From Manduca sexta (lineage: Eukaryota; Arthropoda; Insecta; Lepidoptera; Sphingidae): a DNA stretch of 64,000 bases. The position numbers and the translations under genes are program-made. The DNA lies in contig NC_051117.1 of NCBI RefSeq assembly GCF_014839805.1, positions 5,890,001-5,954,000 of the forward strand, given 5' to 3'. Below the pieces are notes generated by a model. That model was not told the origin of the DNA. It worked only from the letters and a program-made list of their open reading frames with translations, and did no database searches. The first letter of the stretch is position 1, and the number at the start of each line of letters is the position of its first letter. Positions 1 to 10,779 of this stretch are shown one piece after another.

Positions 1-164
1 CGCCAGTGCCCATGAACGTACACAATTCCAAATGATTTAGATTTCCGTCTTTTAGGAATACAGATTTGAAATCATCCAGCACAGTTTTGTGCAGGGTTTG
101 AGGGATTTGGAAGTGTAATTATTTTATTTAAGTGTTAGAAGTGAACCGCCGCAGATACATCGAA
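1..164 (+). other. Possible 3' part of a 5'-untranslated exon, ending at a GTAAGT donor
   Basis: A perfect donor hexamer GTAAGT lies at 165-170, directly after 'gatacatcgaa'. All three plus frames upstream contain stops, so if this is an exon it is untranslated here. It would suit a long plus-strand intron with the two AG|GT sites further on. A GTAAGT hexamer is expected by chance several times in 64 kb, so this is weak on its own. Confidence 0.18.
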
Positions 165-170
165 GTAAGT

Positions 171-1045
171 CACAGTAAAAACTCATGGTTTTAGTACGTG
201 GTCGAAGCTTTTTTGGTTCGCGTTATTTTTGGCACTAGTTACTGATAAGATAAAATTGATTTTTTTTTTCGGATCGAACGAATGATTAAGGTCATTTGTT
301 CGCCCGAACCCTTTAACTAAAGTCGTGATTTTACACGTATTTTGTAAGTTTTATGAATTAGGACGCTTCTAGACCACCCTCGTACAAGTAAGTCCTGTTT
401 AGTGTTTTCATGGCAAATTAAGCAGACGGCTTGCCCAGGGCTGACGTTAAATACCTAATGTATTTAGTTAGAAGCAAGTCTAAAGGTTTGCATTAATAAT
501 TTTAAATATTTCGCAAAGCAACTTAAATATGACCATAGGGCTTTTATTGGCATTTAATTAAGAGTTGGAAAGATTTATAGATTAGTTTATATAATGACGT
601 GAAATTAGATTCTCGACGTGATGTTTTTTTAATTTTCTATTCAAAAATATATCTGCTCGTAATTAAGATTTGTCTATATTAGAGTATGGAATCAAAATAT
701 GTATACTCCAATATTCGTTGATGATATGAGATTTGAGTGGTATACCCAAACTCATGCCAAATAGGCTGTAATCACTCCATCGGCTCTTTCAAGATAAAAA
801 GCAGGATTTTAAAAAGCAATTCGGATAATAAACTACTTTTTTAATCTGTTACCGCAGCGCAATTGATGTAAGTTCTTTGTTCGTTAAAAATTCGGACAGA
901 TAAAAAGGGACATTAAAACATCCAGTTTAATTCGAAAATATCATTTATTCTCCGCAGTGCGATACCGGCCACGTCCAAACTTTATTGTATGAATTAAAGC
1001 GATGAATACGATCCGGTTGTTGGCAATTTAAACTGGATGACGACG
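171..1045. other. AT-rich non-coding DNA, no feature recognised
   Basis: I see no gene, repeat copy or clear motif cluster here. It is ordinary AT-rich sequence with short A and T runs. Confidence 0.6.
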
Positions 1046-1228
1046 ACGAAACGAGCAAACCGCTAGATAAAGACGAGCAAGCAGCTAGACGAGAGACGAG
1101 CAAGTTGCTAGACACGAAACAAGCAAACGGCTAGATAAAAGACGAGCAAGCAGCTAGACACGAGATGAGCAAGCCGCAAAACAAAAGACGAGCAAGCAGC
1201 TAGACAAGAGACGAGCAAGCCGCTCACT
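1046..1228. repeat. 23-bp minisatellite, about eight units
   Basis: Units read like 'gacgagcaagcagctagac' plus four variable bases. Units two to seven are each 23 bp and the last is cut short. Units differ mainly at the 'cagct/ttgct/ccgct' core and the last four bases. Since 23 is not a multiple of three, the array does not encode a repeated peptide. The array is GC-richer than its AT-rich flanks. Confidence 0.9.
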
Positions 1229-2700
1229 GAATATTGGCTACTATTCACCAATACTCATCCGTGACTTGATTGTATTTTAATCTTTCATAGAGGTTAACAT
1301 TCTTCGTATATAGTTCGAAACACTAATGTAATTTTGTAAATACTTTTGCACATAGAAAAATTCATTATCTCCGCTATAGAAAATATTGTTCTAGGAACAA
1401 AATTTAAGGCAAATGAAGTTGTGTGAAAAAGGTAATTGTTAATAAATCGACTGTAATTATTATTGTTGCGTAGAAAAAGCTTAAGAAAACTCAATTACCT
1501 TTTCCCGATTACGCTACATTGGCCAGAAATACAAAGTTACCACTACGCAGCCATCTACCTTTAGAGATTCTAAACTAATAATCTTAACAATCGTAAACAA
1601 TAGCGAACATTAAAACCTGTTGTATTTCCCGCAAAAAGTTCCTAGAGGGCGGCACTGTCGTAAACAGAAGCATGGTAAGTGGCCATTCAGTTTTTACGAT
1701 CCGCATCTGAAGCAAACATAGTTGCTGCTATCTTTTAGTTTGTTACTGAATTTCCCTATATACGAGCTACGGAATTTAGCGCACGATTCGCTTGCAGCGG
1801 TACTAGGGTTCACAGTTTATGAATATTTCGACGCGGTTAAAGGTAATAAATGATACAGTTTAGTGTGTCAAGGTGTTATCATTTTGTGGTTAGCCAGTTA
1901 CATTGTTTTGTGTAAGTTTTGTGAATAAGAAAGTTTGAGAAATAAATTGAACTGCTTAGCCTATGTGATCGAGACCTAATTATAGCAAGCTATTATTCAA
2001 GTTAGTTCATGCTATACAGATAGGCCTCAGTGTGGGACGAAATCTATAATATTAATTTTATTTTTATATTACTTATATTATAGTCGTTACACAGATGTGC
2101 ATAGCAGGTAACCCTATATAAAACGATCGTTTACTTTGTTGTGTGAGCGAGACAGTCGCATTTTAATAAAAATGTAGCTTCGCCGCGATGGTTGCTGCGC
2201 TGTCGAATACCAAATGAGTGCCGCTTGCCGGGTTGTAGTTTTCAACATAATATACAGTTTTCTGTAGGTATGAAGGCTAGCGGTCATTTCCTCGAAATTG
2301 TTAGAAAATTTTTACGAAAGAATTTTAGAGGGATTTTCTTAATAGCACGATATTTCTCAAAGCTTACATCTCTATTTCAGCAGTTTCGGGGTAATGGGTG
2401 GAAAATATTAGTTTTATACAAAATATTATTGCTGTTCTAACACAAGGTGCAAATTTATGTTATTAACAATATCGTAAATGTCAAGGCATTTTGTACCTAA
2501 TTGACCAAACATCGGGATTCTAATAGCTATTAATCAATGAAAACAAAACAGGCAATCTTATATCTTATTAATGATTCCAAGCTTCATCATGATTATCTTA
2601 AATAAATTAAAATCATTAAACCTTGATCATACTTTGACATCTTTCAAACCACATCTAATTGGCATGATTAAAATCGCTTAATAACGAACGTAATCGTTTC
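1229..2700. other. Non-coding DNA with a TATA-like motif, no confirmed gene
   Basis: No repeat family member was recognised. A TATATAAA-type motif at 2116 precedes an initiator-like 'gacagtc' at 2151, but the spacing is a few bases too long for a textbook core promoter. An 82-codon open frame at 2192-2440 follows; I do not recognise its protein. A second GTAAGT donor-like hexamer sits at 1675-1680 right after an ATG. Confidence 0.4.
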
Positions 2701-3124
2701 AATCATCCGTAACAACGGATAAAATAACAACCCGGGCATCCGTCCGGTTATTCTTCACCCGGGTACAATACACAATGATTTTGGGCCCGGGTAATGTCCG
2801 CATTCTATCACCGACATGATTAACTCGCTTTTCGTGCTTATTAAATTAAGTTCATTTTTGTTTGAACGCTTTGGATTAACACCGGGGGTATAATAGTTGA
2901 TAGGTTTTGTTATTTGCTTTTGTAGGCAGTTGTAGAAGAAAATAGTGCATGTATACTGTAACAAGGTTTTTACCTAGAAATCATTCATTAAGGTATATGA
3001 AGAGCGATTGACTATAAAGTACACAACAGCAATTTAGCAGTGCCAAATAGGAAGTGCGTGCAAATGATATTTATTTCAATGATTATATATGAAACAATAA
3101 GTAGGCACAGTTATATGGCTTGTC
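2701..3124. other. Non-coding DNA with three spaced CCCGGG motifs
   Basis: CCCGGG occurs at about 2731, 2758 and 2785, roughly 27 bp apart. The third lies in 'gggcccgggtaa'. Nothing else is recognised here. Confidence 0.5.
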
Positions 3125-3232
3125 TTTTTTATTTTTTTGAATGACAGACGAGCTTCCCGTTCGCCTGGTAAGCGATACGACCGCCCATAAACAGTAGAAA
3201 CACCATCCAACACCTTGAATTACAAAGTATCC
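3125..3232 (+). repeat. Rep-E, 5' portion
   Basis: It contains 'acgagcttcccgttcgcctg' and 'cgatacgaccgcccataaac', then 'caccttgaattacaaagta', matching the copies at 40178, 54650 and 60517. It stops after the first third of the family. Confidence 0.8.
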
Positions 3233-3275
3233 ATCTTATGCATTTTATAGAAAAAATAATAAGAAGCAAGTTCAT

Positions 3276-3355
3276 ACAGGCCGGCATTATTGTGGCGACT
3301 GAAAGGTAATCATCTCAAACACTGAACTTCATTCACCGTCAAATGCACATATAAA
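3276..3355 (+). repeat. Rep-D fragment
   Basis: 'acaggccggcattattgtgg' followed by 'ggtaatcatctc' and 'cgtcaaatgcaca' matches the middle and 3' part of rep-D. It is short and diverged. Confidence 0.6.
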
Positions 3356-3776
3356 AACCTAACCTGATAGTAAATTTATACAAATACCCGCGATTGCAAC
3401 CTCTGGAATCCAGGGCAAGGTAATCAGTATATTTTTGTAAAAAATCTATCCACTGCATACGTAACTGAATATTTTACAATTTCGCTCACAAATCTAGAAT
3501 CTAGATCAAACTTTATCACTAGTTCGGAGCAAGTCTGAATTTAAAACTATCTCAAGTTTGTGTTCGTATTTTAAATCCTTTGTTAAATAAAGTGGCGTCA
3601 ATTATTTTATGTAAATCAGTTTGCGGTTTGCTTTACTATTCTCTGTAAGGTGTAAATACGAAATGCTGGAGGATTGGTTAATTAAAATGTAGAAACCAGA
3701 GACTTGGTTGTATTGCGTACGCGAGAACTGCTGACTGATCTCGGGACCGATTTCTGGATCGAATGTTATATCTAAA
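3356..3776. other. Non-coding DNA, nothing recognised
   Basis: AT-rich sequence with no recognisable repeat or coding signal. Confidence 0.6.
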
Positions 3777-4006
3777 ACAACACACATCACGCCTTCATCC
3801 CCGAGGTAGGCAGAGGTGCAACCAACTTTTTGTCGAGTGTTCTATGTCACAGAAGGCGAGCCTGTTACCATTGGACACGAATTCAAGACTCCGGGCTGAC
3901 TTTGAACAAAAACATAAAAAAACTGTGCTTGACTAGGGATTCGAACCCGGGACCTCAAAGCGATGTAGTACCGTGCACGCAATACAACTACGTTACCGAA
4001 GCAGTA
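3777..4006 (-). mobile_element. SINE-A, near full length, diverged
   Basis: On the minus strand it runs from a tRNA-like head to the tail 'ggcgtgatgtgtg'. The B box reads GGTTCGAATCC (plus strand 'ggattcgaacc', near 3940). It is clearly older than the copies at 50442 and 57192. The 138-codon open frame at 3830-4246 overlaps it and is not a gene. Confidence 0.85.
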
Positions 4007-4343
4007 TTATCAGATGAATCTATATCTTTAAACATCGGGTACCTTCAAATGACCGTTTTGGAAACAGCATATTATGTATGGCTATTCTTTTCCTTGGTAA
4101 TCTCACACATTTCAACGTTAGAGGATGTACTTTCAACTCCACAGTTGTACTTATGTCCTCACGCCGCTATATATTTTGCATGTTCACTTAGTTCCGCAAC
4201 ATTACTTAAGAAGCATCATAAATCGAACCCCACTCTTGTAGTATAGGCCATCGGCCGTACATATCTTGTTTCTCAAACTTTCTCGCCCCTCGTTCGTTCG
4301 AAAATCCCTTCTGGTCCCCTTTTTGTCTTAAAAATTACTTAGT
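4007..4343. other. Non-coding DNA, nothing recognised
   Basis: No repeat copy or coding signal recognised. Confidence 0.5.
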
Positions 4344-4580
4344 CGTTGCTCGGAGTCAGGTGGTTGACAGTTTACTCCAGAAATCACGTAAGCCGTATTC
4401 TTGCACGTGTTCTCTTCGGTCATGTCGGATTGCCGCCTCATCGGACTATGAGAGTGAAGGAACAGAGAGTGCACTTGTGGATTGCGCACACACTTGTGCA
4501 CTATAATATTTCTTGCGTACCTGGCTCATTTCATTTCAAATTAGCCACAATGGCCGAAATTCGGCTAGGAGAAATTCAAG
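4344..4580 (+). repeat. Rep-G copy
   Basis: It carries 'gtcggattgccgcctcatcg', 'tatgagagtgaagga', 'gtgcactataat' and the near-palindrome 'gccgaaattcggcta'. The same order of motifs recurs, more diverged, at 17530-17715. From general knowledge this motif series is common in lepidopteran intergenic DNA; I cannot place it in a transposon class. The overlapping 120-codon frame at 4346-4708 is spurious. Confidence 0.7.
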
Positions 4581-5445
4581 GTATTAAAATCAATGACAGC
4601 TATGCCACTATCGAATATCTATCCGCCCATATAACGTACTCTCTTTCTCTTTCTCGTTTTTACATCCATCCCATGGTTGTTTGGAAGACATTGCCTAGAG
4701 CGTTATGATCGCCATTTATACATGTGCCTTTTTTCTCTCTTTTCTTCTTTGTAATATTTTTTCGGTACAATAAAGAGTAACTAAATAAACATACGTTGCT
4801 CTCAAATATCTGTTACTAAGCCACAGTGGCTTGTAATAACAAAAGGTAACCAGAGCCAAAAAAAAAATCCCAAATAAACATATCATCGCCAATTTAACAG
4901 AAAACAAAAACTAAAATAAACCTAAAAGGGAAGCCGGTAGGAATCAGATTGCATGAACGCTTCGACACTGCTAAGCCATGCAGCATAGGGCATCGCATTG
5001 AGAACCGCTGGCCAACCCAACCGGTTCGTAAAATTACAAGGCACTTCACCAATTAGGCGGCATCATACCAACGTAAACTGGCGAGATTATAGCTCGTCGT
5101 TAATAGGTGCGAGCCGTGGTAGCCTAATAGTCTTAATGCTGTTGCGTGTGAATTGGACACTTGGTGTACGTGTGCTTGTTAAATTTAGATAATTATGAGG
5201 CTGGTGTTTTATAGATGATAATTTATATATATTTTTGCATTAGACGAAGAGTTTACGTGAATATAATATCAAGATAAACACGATTTTTATCGTGGTTATT
5301 TGTATTATTATTTTAATTCGTAAATATCTATATCAATGTCTAACATTCGCGTACTTTGAAAATCATTATCAAGATAAATAATTGGATCTTGGAATTTTCA
5401 ATACGGCCTTACGGCCACAAAGCCTTTACCTTTCCAAGAGAATTT
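4581..5445. other. Non-coding DNA, nothing recognised
   Basis: AT-rich sequence without repeat copies I can identify. Small open frames on both strands look like chance. Confidence 0.55.
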
Positions 5446-5790
5446 CTTATGTTTTCGCGAATGTTAGCATAAGATCATCACGCATTTATCCCCGAAGGGG
5501 TATGCAGAGGCGCAACTAGGGCACCCACTCTTCGCCAAGTATGTTCCGTCCCATGATGTGATAGGGGGCGAGCCTATCGCCATATCGGGCACAAATTTCA
5601 GACTCCGGGCTGATACTGAGCAGAAAAACCCAAATATCACTTTGCCCGACCCGGGCGAATGTTTGACATTGTAATAAAACTATTTTTCGGATTTTAACGA
5701 GTTTTTTGTATTATTTTTGTGTCCCGAAGTTTGAAGACTAATCTTCAAAGTCACGGGGGAAGGTGTTGATCGTCCGAAAGTCGAGTTAGT
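5446..5790 (+). repeat. Rep-F copy interrupted by a SINE-A
   Basis: The left end 'cttatgttttcgcgaatgtt' stops at 5465 and resumes at 5655 as 'gcgaatgtttgacattg', followed by the rep-F body 'aataaaactatttttcgg'. The inserted SINE-A occupies 5466-5654. Confidence 0.75.
5466..5654 (-). mobile_element. SINE-A, 5'-truncated, inserted in rep-F
   Basis: The body is very similar to the young copies at 50442 and 57192, but it stops at 'ttgcccgacccgg', so the tRNA-like head is missing. This is normal 5' truncation of a retroposon. The 9-bp sequence gcgaatgtt flanks it on both sides (5457-5465 and 5655-5663), as expected of a target-site duplication. Confidence 0.88.
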
Positions 5791-6504
5791 TTTATTTTAA
5801 CGTTCCTAGATATTTATTGATTCACATATTTTAGTGTTTAGCTAATATCATAATAGCGGACTAATATTATGAGCATTAGATGTGCCTTAAATATATTCTC
5901 AGTTTGATTTAATATTCTGAATCAAATACATAAGGATCTAAATGCAAAATGAAATATTTAAACTCCTTTATTACTTACAGATTTTAGTCCACGACATACC
6001 CAGACGGCTTTGTTTAATTTCAAATATAGAAATTATAAAGACGTCAGTAAAGTTCATCGACCCCGCATAAATTGACCTTAAACTTAATTCCAGTTCATCA
6101 AATGGAAGATATTTTATCAGTTTCAAACTCCAAAATTCCCACTGCAGACGTCACAACTCGAAACGGTTGCTTATAATTTCAAATCAGATATGGTTAGGGT
6201 TGTCGCGTATTTGATTTTTGTTATTTATTATTATTTATTACTGTTTTTTAAGATTGATATTAGCAGTATGGTTTTTCAACTTTGAAATGATTTTGATAAT
6301 TATGATAGTAATGGAATTTTAAAGCACCTATTATTAAGGATTCGGCGAGAGTTTATTACTCAAGATATAATAGTTTTGTTATCTTAATATGATTGTTATC
6401 ATGTAATAATTAATTTAAAAAAGCTTTTACTGTAATAAATGCATAAATCACTTCGCTACATCAAATTATTGCATAAATTTTTCCGCTAAGTCTGGCAGCC
6501 CTGT
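5791..6504. other. AT-rich non-coding DNA, nothing recognised
   Basis: No repeat copies or coding signals. Contains short 'ttatta' runs near 6225. Confidence 0.6.
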
Positions 6505-6580
6505 TATAACCGGCTCGGTCCGGCGCGGACCACAGCGAACCGGATTACAACCGGCCGTAACCGGATTAAACCGGACCAAG
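6505..6580. promoter_or_regulatory. Cluster of (A)ACCGG motifs, Grainyhead/CP2-like
   Basis: Five or six copies of an A(A)CCGG-type word (taaccggct, gaaccggat, caaccggcc, taaccggat, aaaccggac) lie within about 75 bp of otherwise AT-rich DNA. Grainyhead/CP2 factors bind AACCGGTT-like sites. Homotypic clustering suggests a regulatory element. A degenerate micro-repeat of 'aaccggatta' would look the same. Confidence 0.3.
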
Positions 6581-6723
6581 TTGCTCGCATGGTTACGCTG
6601 ATTTAGAAACTTGTTTGTTTCTTGAGATCGCCCGCCGAGTTTCTGTTTAGTTTAAATCGAAACTAATTTTGATATAGTGCCGCTGCCTTTGTTACTGGAT
6701 GTAATGGGATTTGATTTTGAATT

Positions 6724-6765
6724 GCATCATCCCTATATATTCGGAGGGTAGGCAGAGCTGAAATA
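6724..6765 (-). mobile_element. Tiny SINE-A tail fragment
   Basis: 'tcggagggtaggcagagctg' resembles the reverse of the SINE-A 3' region. A degenerate B-box-like 'cgattcgaactcaggac' lies about 170 bp on, near 6915, and may be the rest of the same decayed copy. Confidence 0.35.
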
Positions 6766-8121
6766 GTTAGCGAAGTGATTGCCGTAGCAGGTATAAACAA
6801 ATTCGTTTGATTAATTTGTTTATTTATATGCTTATACAAAGAGAAGTATATAGGCCAGCTTAATGCTAAAGGCCTGATGACAACGCAAAATTCAACAAGC
6901 GTTGCCTTACCTACGATTCGAACTCAGGACACGCCCGTCCACAGCCTATATGCTCATATACGAGAAAAAAATCGACAAGGTGTTAATATTAATGTTTTAT
7001 TAATGCTACCAATACTTCAGTTATGAAAACAAACAAACATCAGAAACTGAAAGCAATACGCATAACATTTAGCGAGATATTTTAAAGGGAATGCGGAGTT
7101 ATATTTTGCATCAAAACAGGATTTCTCGACGAGCGGACAGACATCCGTTGAGTTCAAAAGACCGCGGTACATTCGCCTACATTTGTTATTGTCGATATAT
7201 TTGTTTTATCGTTTCTCAGATGTGAATATTGGTATTTATTTACTAGGTACGTCTTGAATGAATAAATACGTCTTGAGTTCCTCCACGGAGACAGTGTTTT
7301 ACCGACGCACGGGTGGAGTTCTGGCGTGTTATTTAGAGGTCTCAGAGCTTTACCAAGGTGCAGATAGAGACCAACATGGGGTTTTTAGCCGATAAAAACC
7401 CTGCTTACCGCTAGTAGGTGGGGATCCAAGAGGACTTTCCCCATAAAAAAGATACGACTTGAATATGTCCGGTTGGAGATACCAGCGATGTCTATTTGTA
7501 CCTTCAAACAGTATTGTGAACGTAATTCATTTTAACGGTGATTTCCCCATTAGCCTGTGCCTCTATTGTAGACATCGTTTTTAATTGCACATATTTCAAT
7601 GCATCTTAAATAAAAATATATGTAAAGTGTAGCATCTAATATTAAAGAGCGTGTAAACTCAAAAATAGCTTATTACAGAAAACGCTATCGTTATTTATAA
7701 CAATAAAACGATACGTCATTGCCATATCATAATGCACCTCTATACGTTACTTTGTTATATTAATATCGAAAGGCATTGGAAAGTTCCAAATTACAGCCAA
7801 CGATCAAACGATAATAGATTTAACTAAATACAAATGTGCAAAGTTCTGATGAATGTTTAATAGAAAATTTACTATCTATTTCACTATTGAACTCGATTGT
7901 ACAGGTGCTCAACTACAATTTTCACTTGCTAGCAAATACGCGGTCTCGTAATAGTTTATCGCGGTCATAGTATCATAAATTCACAAGTAACATTTCAGTA
8001 ACAGAATTGGACTGAATCCATCTTGAAAACCTGGTAGTCTGTGTTTAGTTTATATTTGGTACGTTTGGGTGAAGCAGTGGTCGCCAAATAGACCGCGTAG
8101 CTATTTTTTGCGGTTAATGAA
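6766..8121. other. Non-coding DNA, nothing recognised
   Basis: No coding signal or repeat copy that I can match within the window. The words 'acgtcttga' occur twice near 7250 and 7268. Confidence 0.5.
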
Positions 8122-8277
8122 CTGTTCATACGATAGAATGTTCTTTCTTGTGTTTTTTGAGTATATAGGTCGATAATTTTATATTTTATCCTTGACTTTG
8201 TCTTTGCTTTTCTGTTAATACGATATAATGTTCTTTCTTGTGTTACTTGAGTATATAGGTCGATAATTTTATATTTT
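8122..8277. repeat. Local direct duplication, 66 bp, 90 bp apart
   Basis: 8122-8187 and 8212-8277 are the same 66-bp sequence with four mismatches by eye. Both contain 'gtatataggtcgataatttt'. The 24-bp spacer is not repeated. Confidence 0.9.
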
Positions 8278-8373
8278 CTCCGTCGCTGTGATTGCTGCCG
8301 GCAATTTTACGAGGAAATTCCTCTTTTACTAATTAATAAGTTCTATTTTATTTACATTACTTAACATCTAATT

Positions 8374-8505
8374 GTATTTTGTAATTTGTATTTTGTATTT
8401 TAAAGAATAATAGTAATAATACTTTGTATTTAAATTTAAATATAAGATTTAAAAATATTTTGTATTTTGTATTATAAATACATGCAAGATAGTATTTTGT
8501 AATTT
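8374..8505. repeat. Low-complexity 'attttgtatttt' tract
   Basis: Words such as 'attttgtaatttgtatttt' recur with irregular spacing, giving an A+T-only stretch with occasional G. Confidence 0.6.
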
Positions 8506-9192
8506 AATTAAAGCAAAGCATATAATTTGTACAGCTTTAACTTATTGAGATTAGATAACTCAGATATGTTTTTCTCAAATGCACATGCATTTTACTAGTC
8601 AAGTGCATCGAACATAAAATCTCGCGGTTCATAGTTCTGATTCTCTGTGACTAGACCAATTTGGTAATAGTAATTTCTCGCATATTGATAAAATCATTGG
8701 TACCTACATAATTGTAAAAATTTTTTTTGTTTAAACAATTTTCAATCCAAAAATAGATCGGGTGTATTCCAAACTTCTCAGCGAAACGGGAATAACTTAT
8801 AATTCAAACAATAGAAAATGTATTTGGTATATTTTCGGGAATACGGAGGACGCGTCAATTGGCTCCCCAGTGAGAACGGTTAGTTTACGCCGATGCTCCC
8901 TAGGGATCGTGTTTGATTCTTAGAGGGAACGCCATTGATTAATAATGACTTCAAAAAGATTTTCGTAAGAAATTCTGGGCTTTATTTCGACTTATTTTGG
9001 GAATAAAGAAAATAATTCGGCTTCTTATTACAGTTAATACAAATGGCATGAATGTTTTGATTTATCCTACAGAATAGAATCAGTGTAAACGTTTTTCGTA
9101 TCCAAAATCGCACCCAACCAACTCTATCCGTTAATTAAACAATGAAGTGAGAGTTTGTGATGTTTTAATCTATAATATAAATAGTTATTACT
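8506..9192. other. Non-coding DNA, nothing recognised
   Basis: No gene or repeat copy identified. Confidence 0.55.
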
Positions 9193-9449
9193 AGTTGTAC
9201 TGCATGCGCGGTACGGCAGTGCTCTGAGTCCTGGGTTCGAATCCCGGGTCGGGCAATTCGGTATTTGGGTTTTTCTGCTCAATATCGGCCCGGAGCCTGG
9301 AATTTGTACCCGTTAGGGCGATAGCCCTCTATCACATCATGGGACGGAACACACTTGGCGAAAGTAGGTGCCGACTGCCGTGGTTGCGCCTCTACATACC
9401 CTTTAGGGGATAAATGCATGATGTTGTGTGTGTGTGTGTGTGTGTGTGT
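9193..9449 (+). mobile_element. SINE-A, lacking the first part of its head
   Basis: It starts inside the A box (gttgtactgcatgcg), has a perfect B box GGTTCGAATCC near 9235, the complete body, and ends in a TG microsatellite. The TG run may have grown from the terminal 'gcgtgatgtg' of the SINE. Confidence 0.88.
9424..9449. repeat. (TG)n microsatellite at the SINE-A tail
   Basis: About 13 TG units follow 'gcatgatgt'. Other copies carry TATG or AC-type tails at the same point. Confidence 0.9.
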
Positions 9450-9485
9450 AAGAAATAGTTTTATTTCTAACATTCGCATAACTAT
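9450..9485 (-). repeat. Rep-F end fragment
   Basis: 'ttctaacattcgcataacta' is the reverse of the rep-F terminus, diverged. It directly follows the SINE-A, so the SINE may have landed in it. Confidence 0.5.
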
Positions 9486-9670
9486 AAGAAATCATTAGCC
9501 AACCCAAGCTATAATCCATCATCCCAAACAAGTCTTGCACACTCCAACACACTTTCGCAGCGCAACGAAGCGTAAGCCATCTCCATACTAATTAGTGAGC
9601 ATCAAAGGATGTACGTTTGTATTTAATGTAAACTTTGACCGCAATGTATCTTGGTTATATAAATACAAGC

Positions 9671-9745
9671 CTTTTAACCCAGAGGTAGGCAGGGGTGTTA
9701 CTAATCACCTACTTTTCATATGCATTCCGTCCCATAATGGCCTAT
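9671..9745 (-). mobile_element. SINE-A 3' fragment
   Basis: 'cccagaggtaggcaggggtg' and 'cattccgtcccataatgg' match the reverse of the SINE-A 3' half. The tRNA-like half is absent. Confidence 0.65.
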
Positions 9746-9789
9746 AACCAGAAATGGAAAAATACTTATAACTTTGAAATCAAACATTT

Positions 9790-9866
9790 GTTACATTTTA
9801 TCGTGGTTTTATATTATAATTTTTTTTTTTTTTTTCAATGACTAACATTCGCGTAAACATAGGAAA
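9790..9866 (-). repeat. Rep-F terminal fragment
   Basis: 'cgtggttttatattataatt' followed by a T run and 'actaacattcgcgtaaacat' is the right-hand end of rep-F as seen at 22219-22439. Confidence 0.65.
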
Positions 9867-10441
9867 TTATTATACATATCACTTTTTAGTTTATTTTCAT
9901 TAATATGCGTTTTATGCCAACTAACATTATATTAATATTCTAATAATTTTAGTAAAGGTATTGTAGTACTTAAGATTTTAGACGTATTTTAATATTAAAA
10001 ACACCTATAAGAATAATCCATATCAAAGATTGTTAAGTTGAATTTTAAATATAAATTAAATCTGTAGTTGATTAATCTCAGAGAAAATTCTAGAATCAGT
10101 ATATTGAAGCCATCATAAATCCAAGCAATCTAGATGCACTCTACAAAATGGATATATTTTTACAGCTCAATTTGGATTTTGATTACAAATTAAATTTCCA
10201 CAAGTTTACTCAATTTACTTATTGGAGTAATCATAGAATAACCATTTCGAAGTCATATTTGAAATTGAATTAACTTTGAAAAATACACATGACTGATTGG
10301 ATCTCTGCAGTTTATTTAGAAAATATAGAGTACTTTTTATATTGATATGATTAGTTTGATTCGTAGTTTGTTAGCCTTAGTTTGATAAATAGATTTATTT
10401 ATGTAATCAATCTGTTAAAAATACAAGGGCACGTCTCTTAT
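9867..10441. other. AT-rich non-coding DNA, nothing recognised
   Basis: No feature identified. Confidence 0.6.
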
Positions 10442-10680
10442 TCTTCTAAAATTATGTGTGTATTCTTTATAAATTATCGCTTTTTTTAACGGCGAAGGAA
10501 AATATTGTGAGGAAACCTACATACCTGAGAAGTTCTTTTTAGGAATTTTGAGGGTGTGCGAAGTCTACCAATCCGCAATAACCAGCGTGGTGGACTAAGG
10601 CCTAATCCCTCTCAGTAGTAGAAGAGGCCCGTGTCCATTAATGGTATATGTACATATAATACAAGGCTTATATTAGTAGT
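10442..10680 (+). mobile_element. SINE-C, missing its B-box head
   Basis: It contains 'attatgtgtgtattcttt' joined directly to 'aaattatcgc', then 'gaagtctaccaatccgca', 'cagcgtggtggactaaggcc' and 'ctctcagtagtagaagaggc'. This uninterrupted order is the reference for the rearranged copy at 47099. Confidence 0.8.
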
Positions 10681-10779
10681 ATTATGTATTTATTATGAAT
10701 CTAGTACATGAAAATTGGGAGACGTTTTCATACATTTAATTCAACCTTAAATATGTGGTTTCGTTTGAAAAGCCTGGTG

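Noticed and set aside
1046..1228. CRISPR-like array
   Set aside because: Units abut without unique spacers and the genome is eukaryotic; it is a minisatellite.
3830..4246. Longest ATG-started open frame (138 codons)
   Set aside because: Its first 180 bases lie inside a reverse SINE-A, and the rest has no gene features.
4346..4708. 120-codon plus-strand open frame
   Set aside because: It reads through rep-G, a dispersed repeat with another copy at 17530 that has no matching frame.
7232..7252. 'tttatttactag|gtacgt' as an AG|GT site
   Set aside because: Donor is poor and the tract is A-interrupted; far below the two reported sites.
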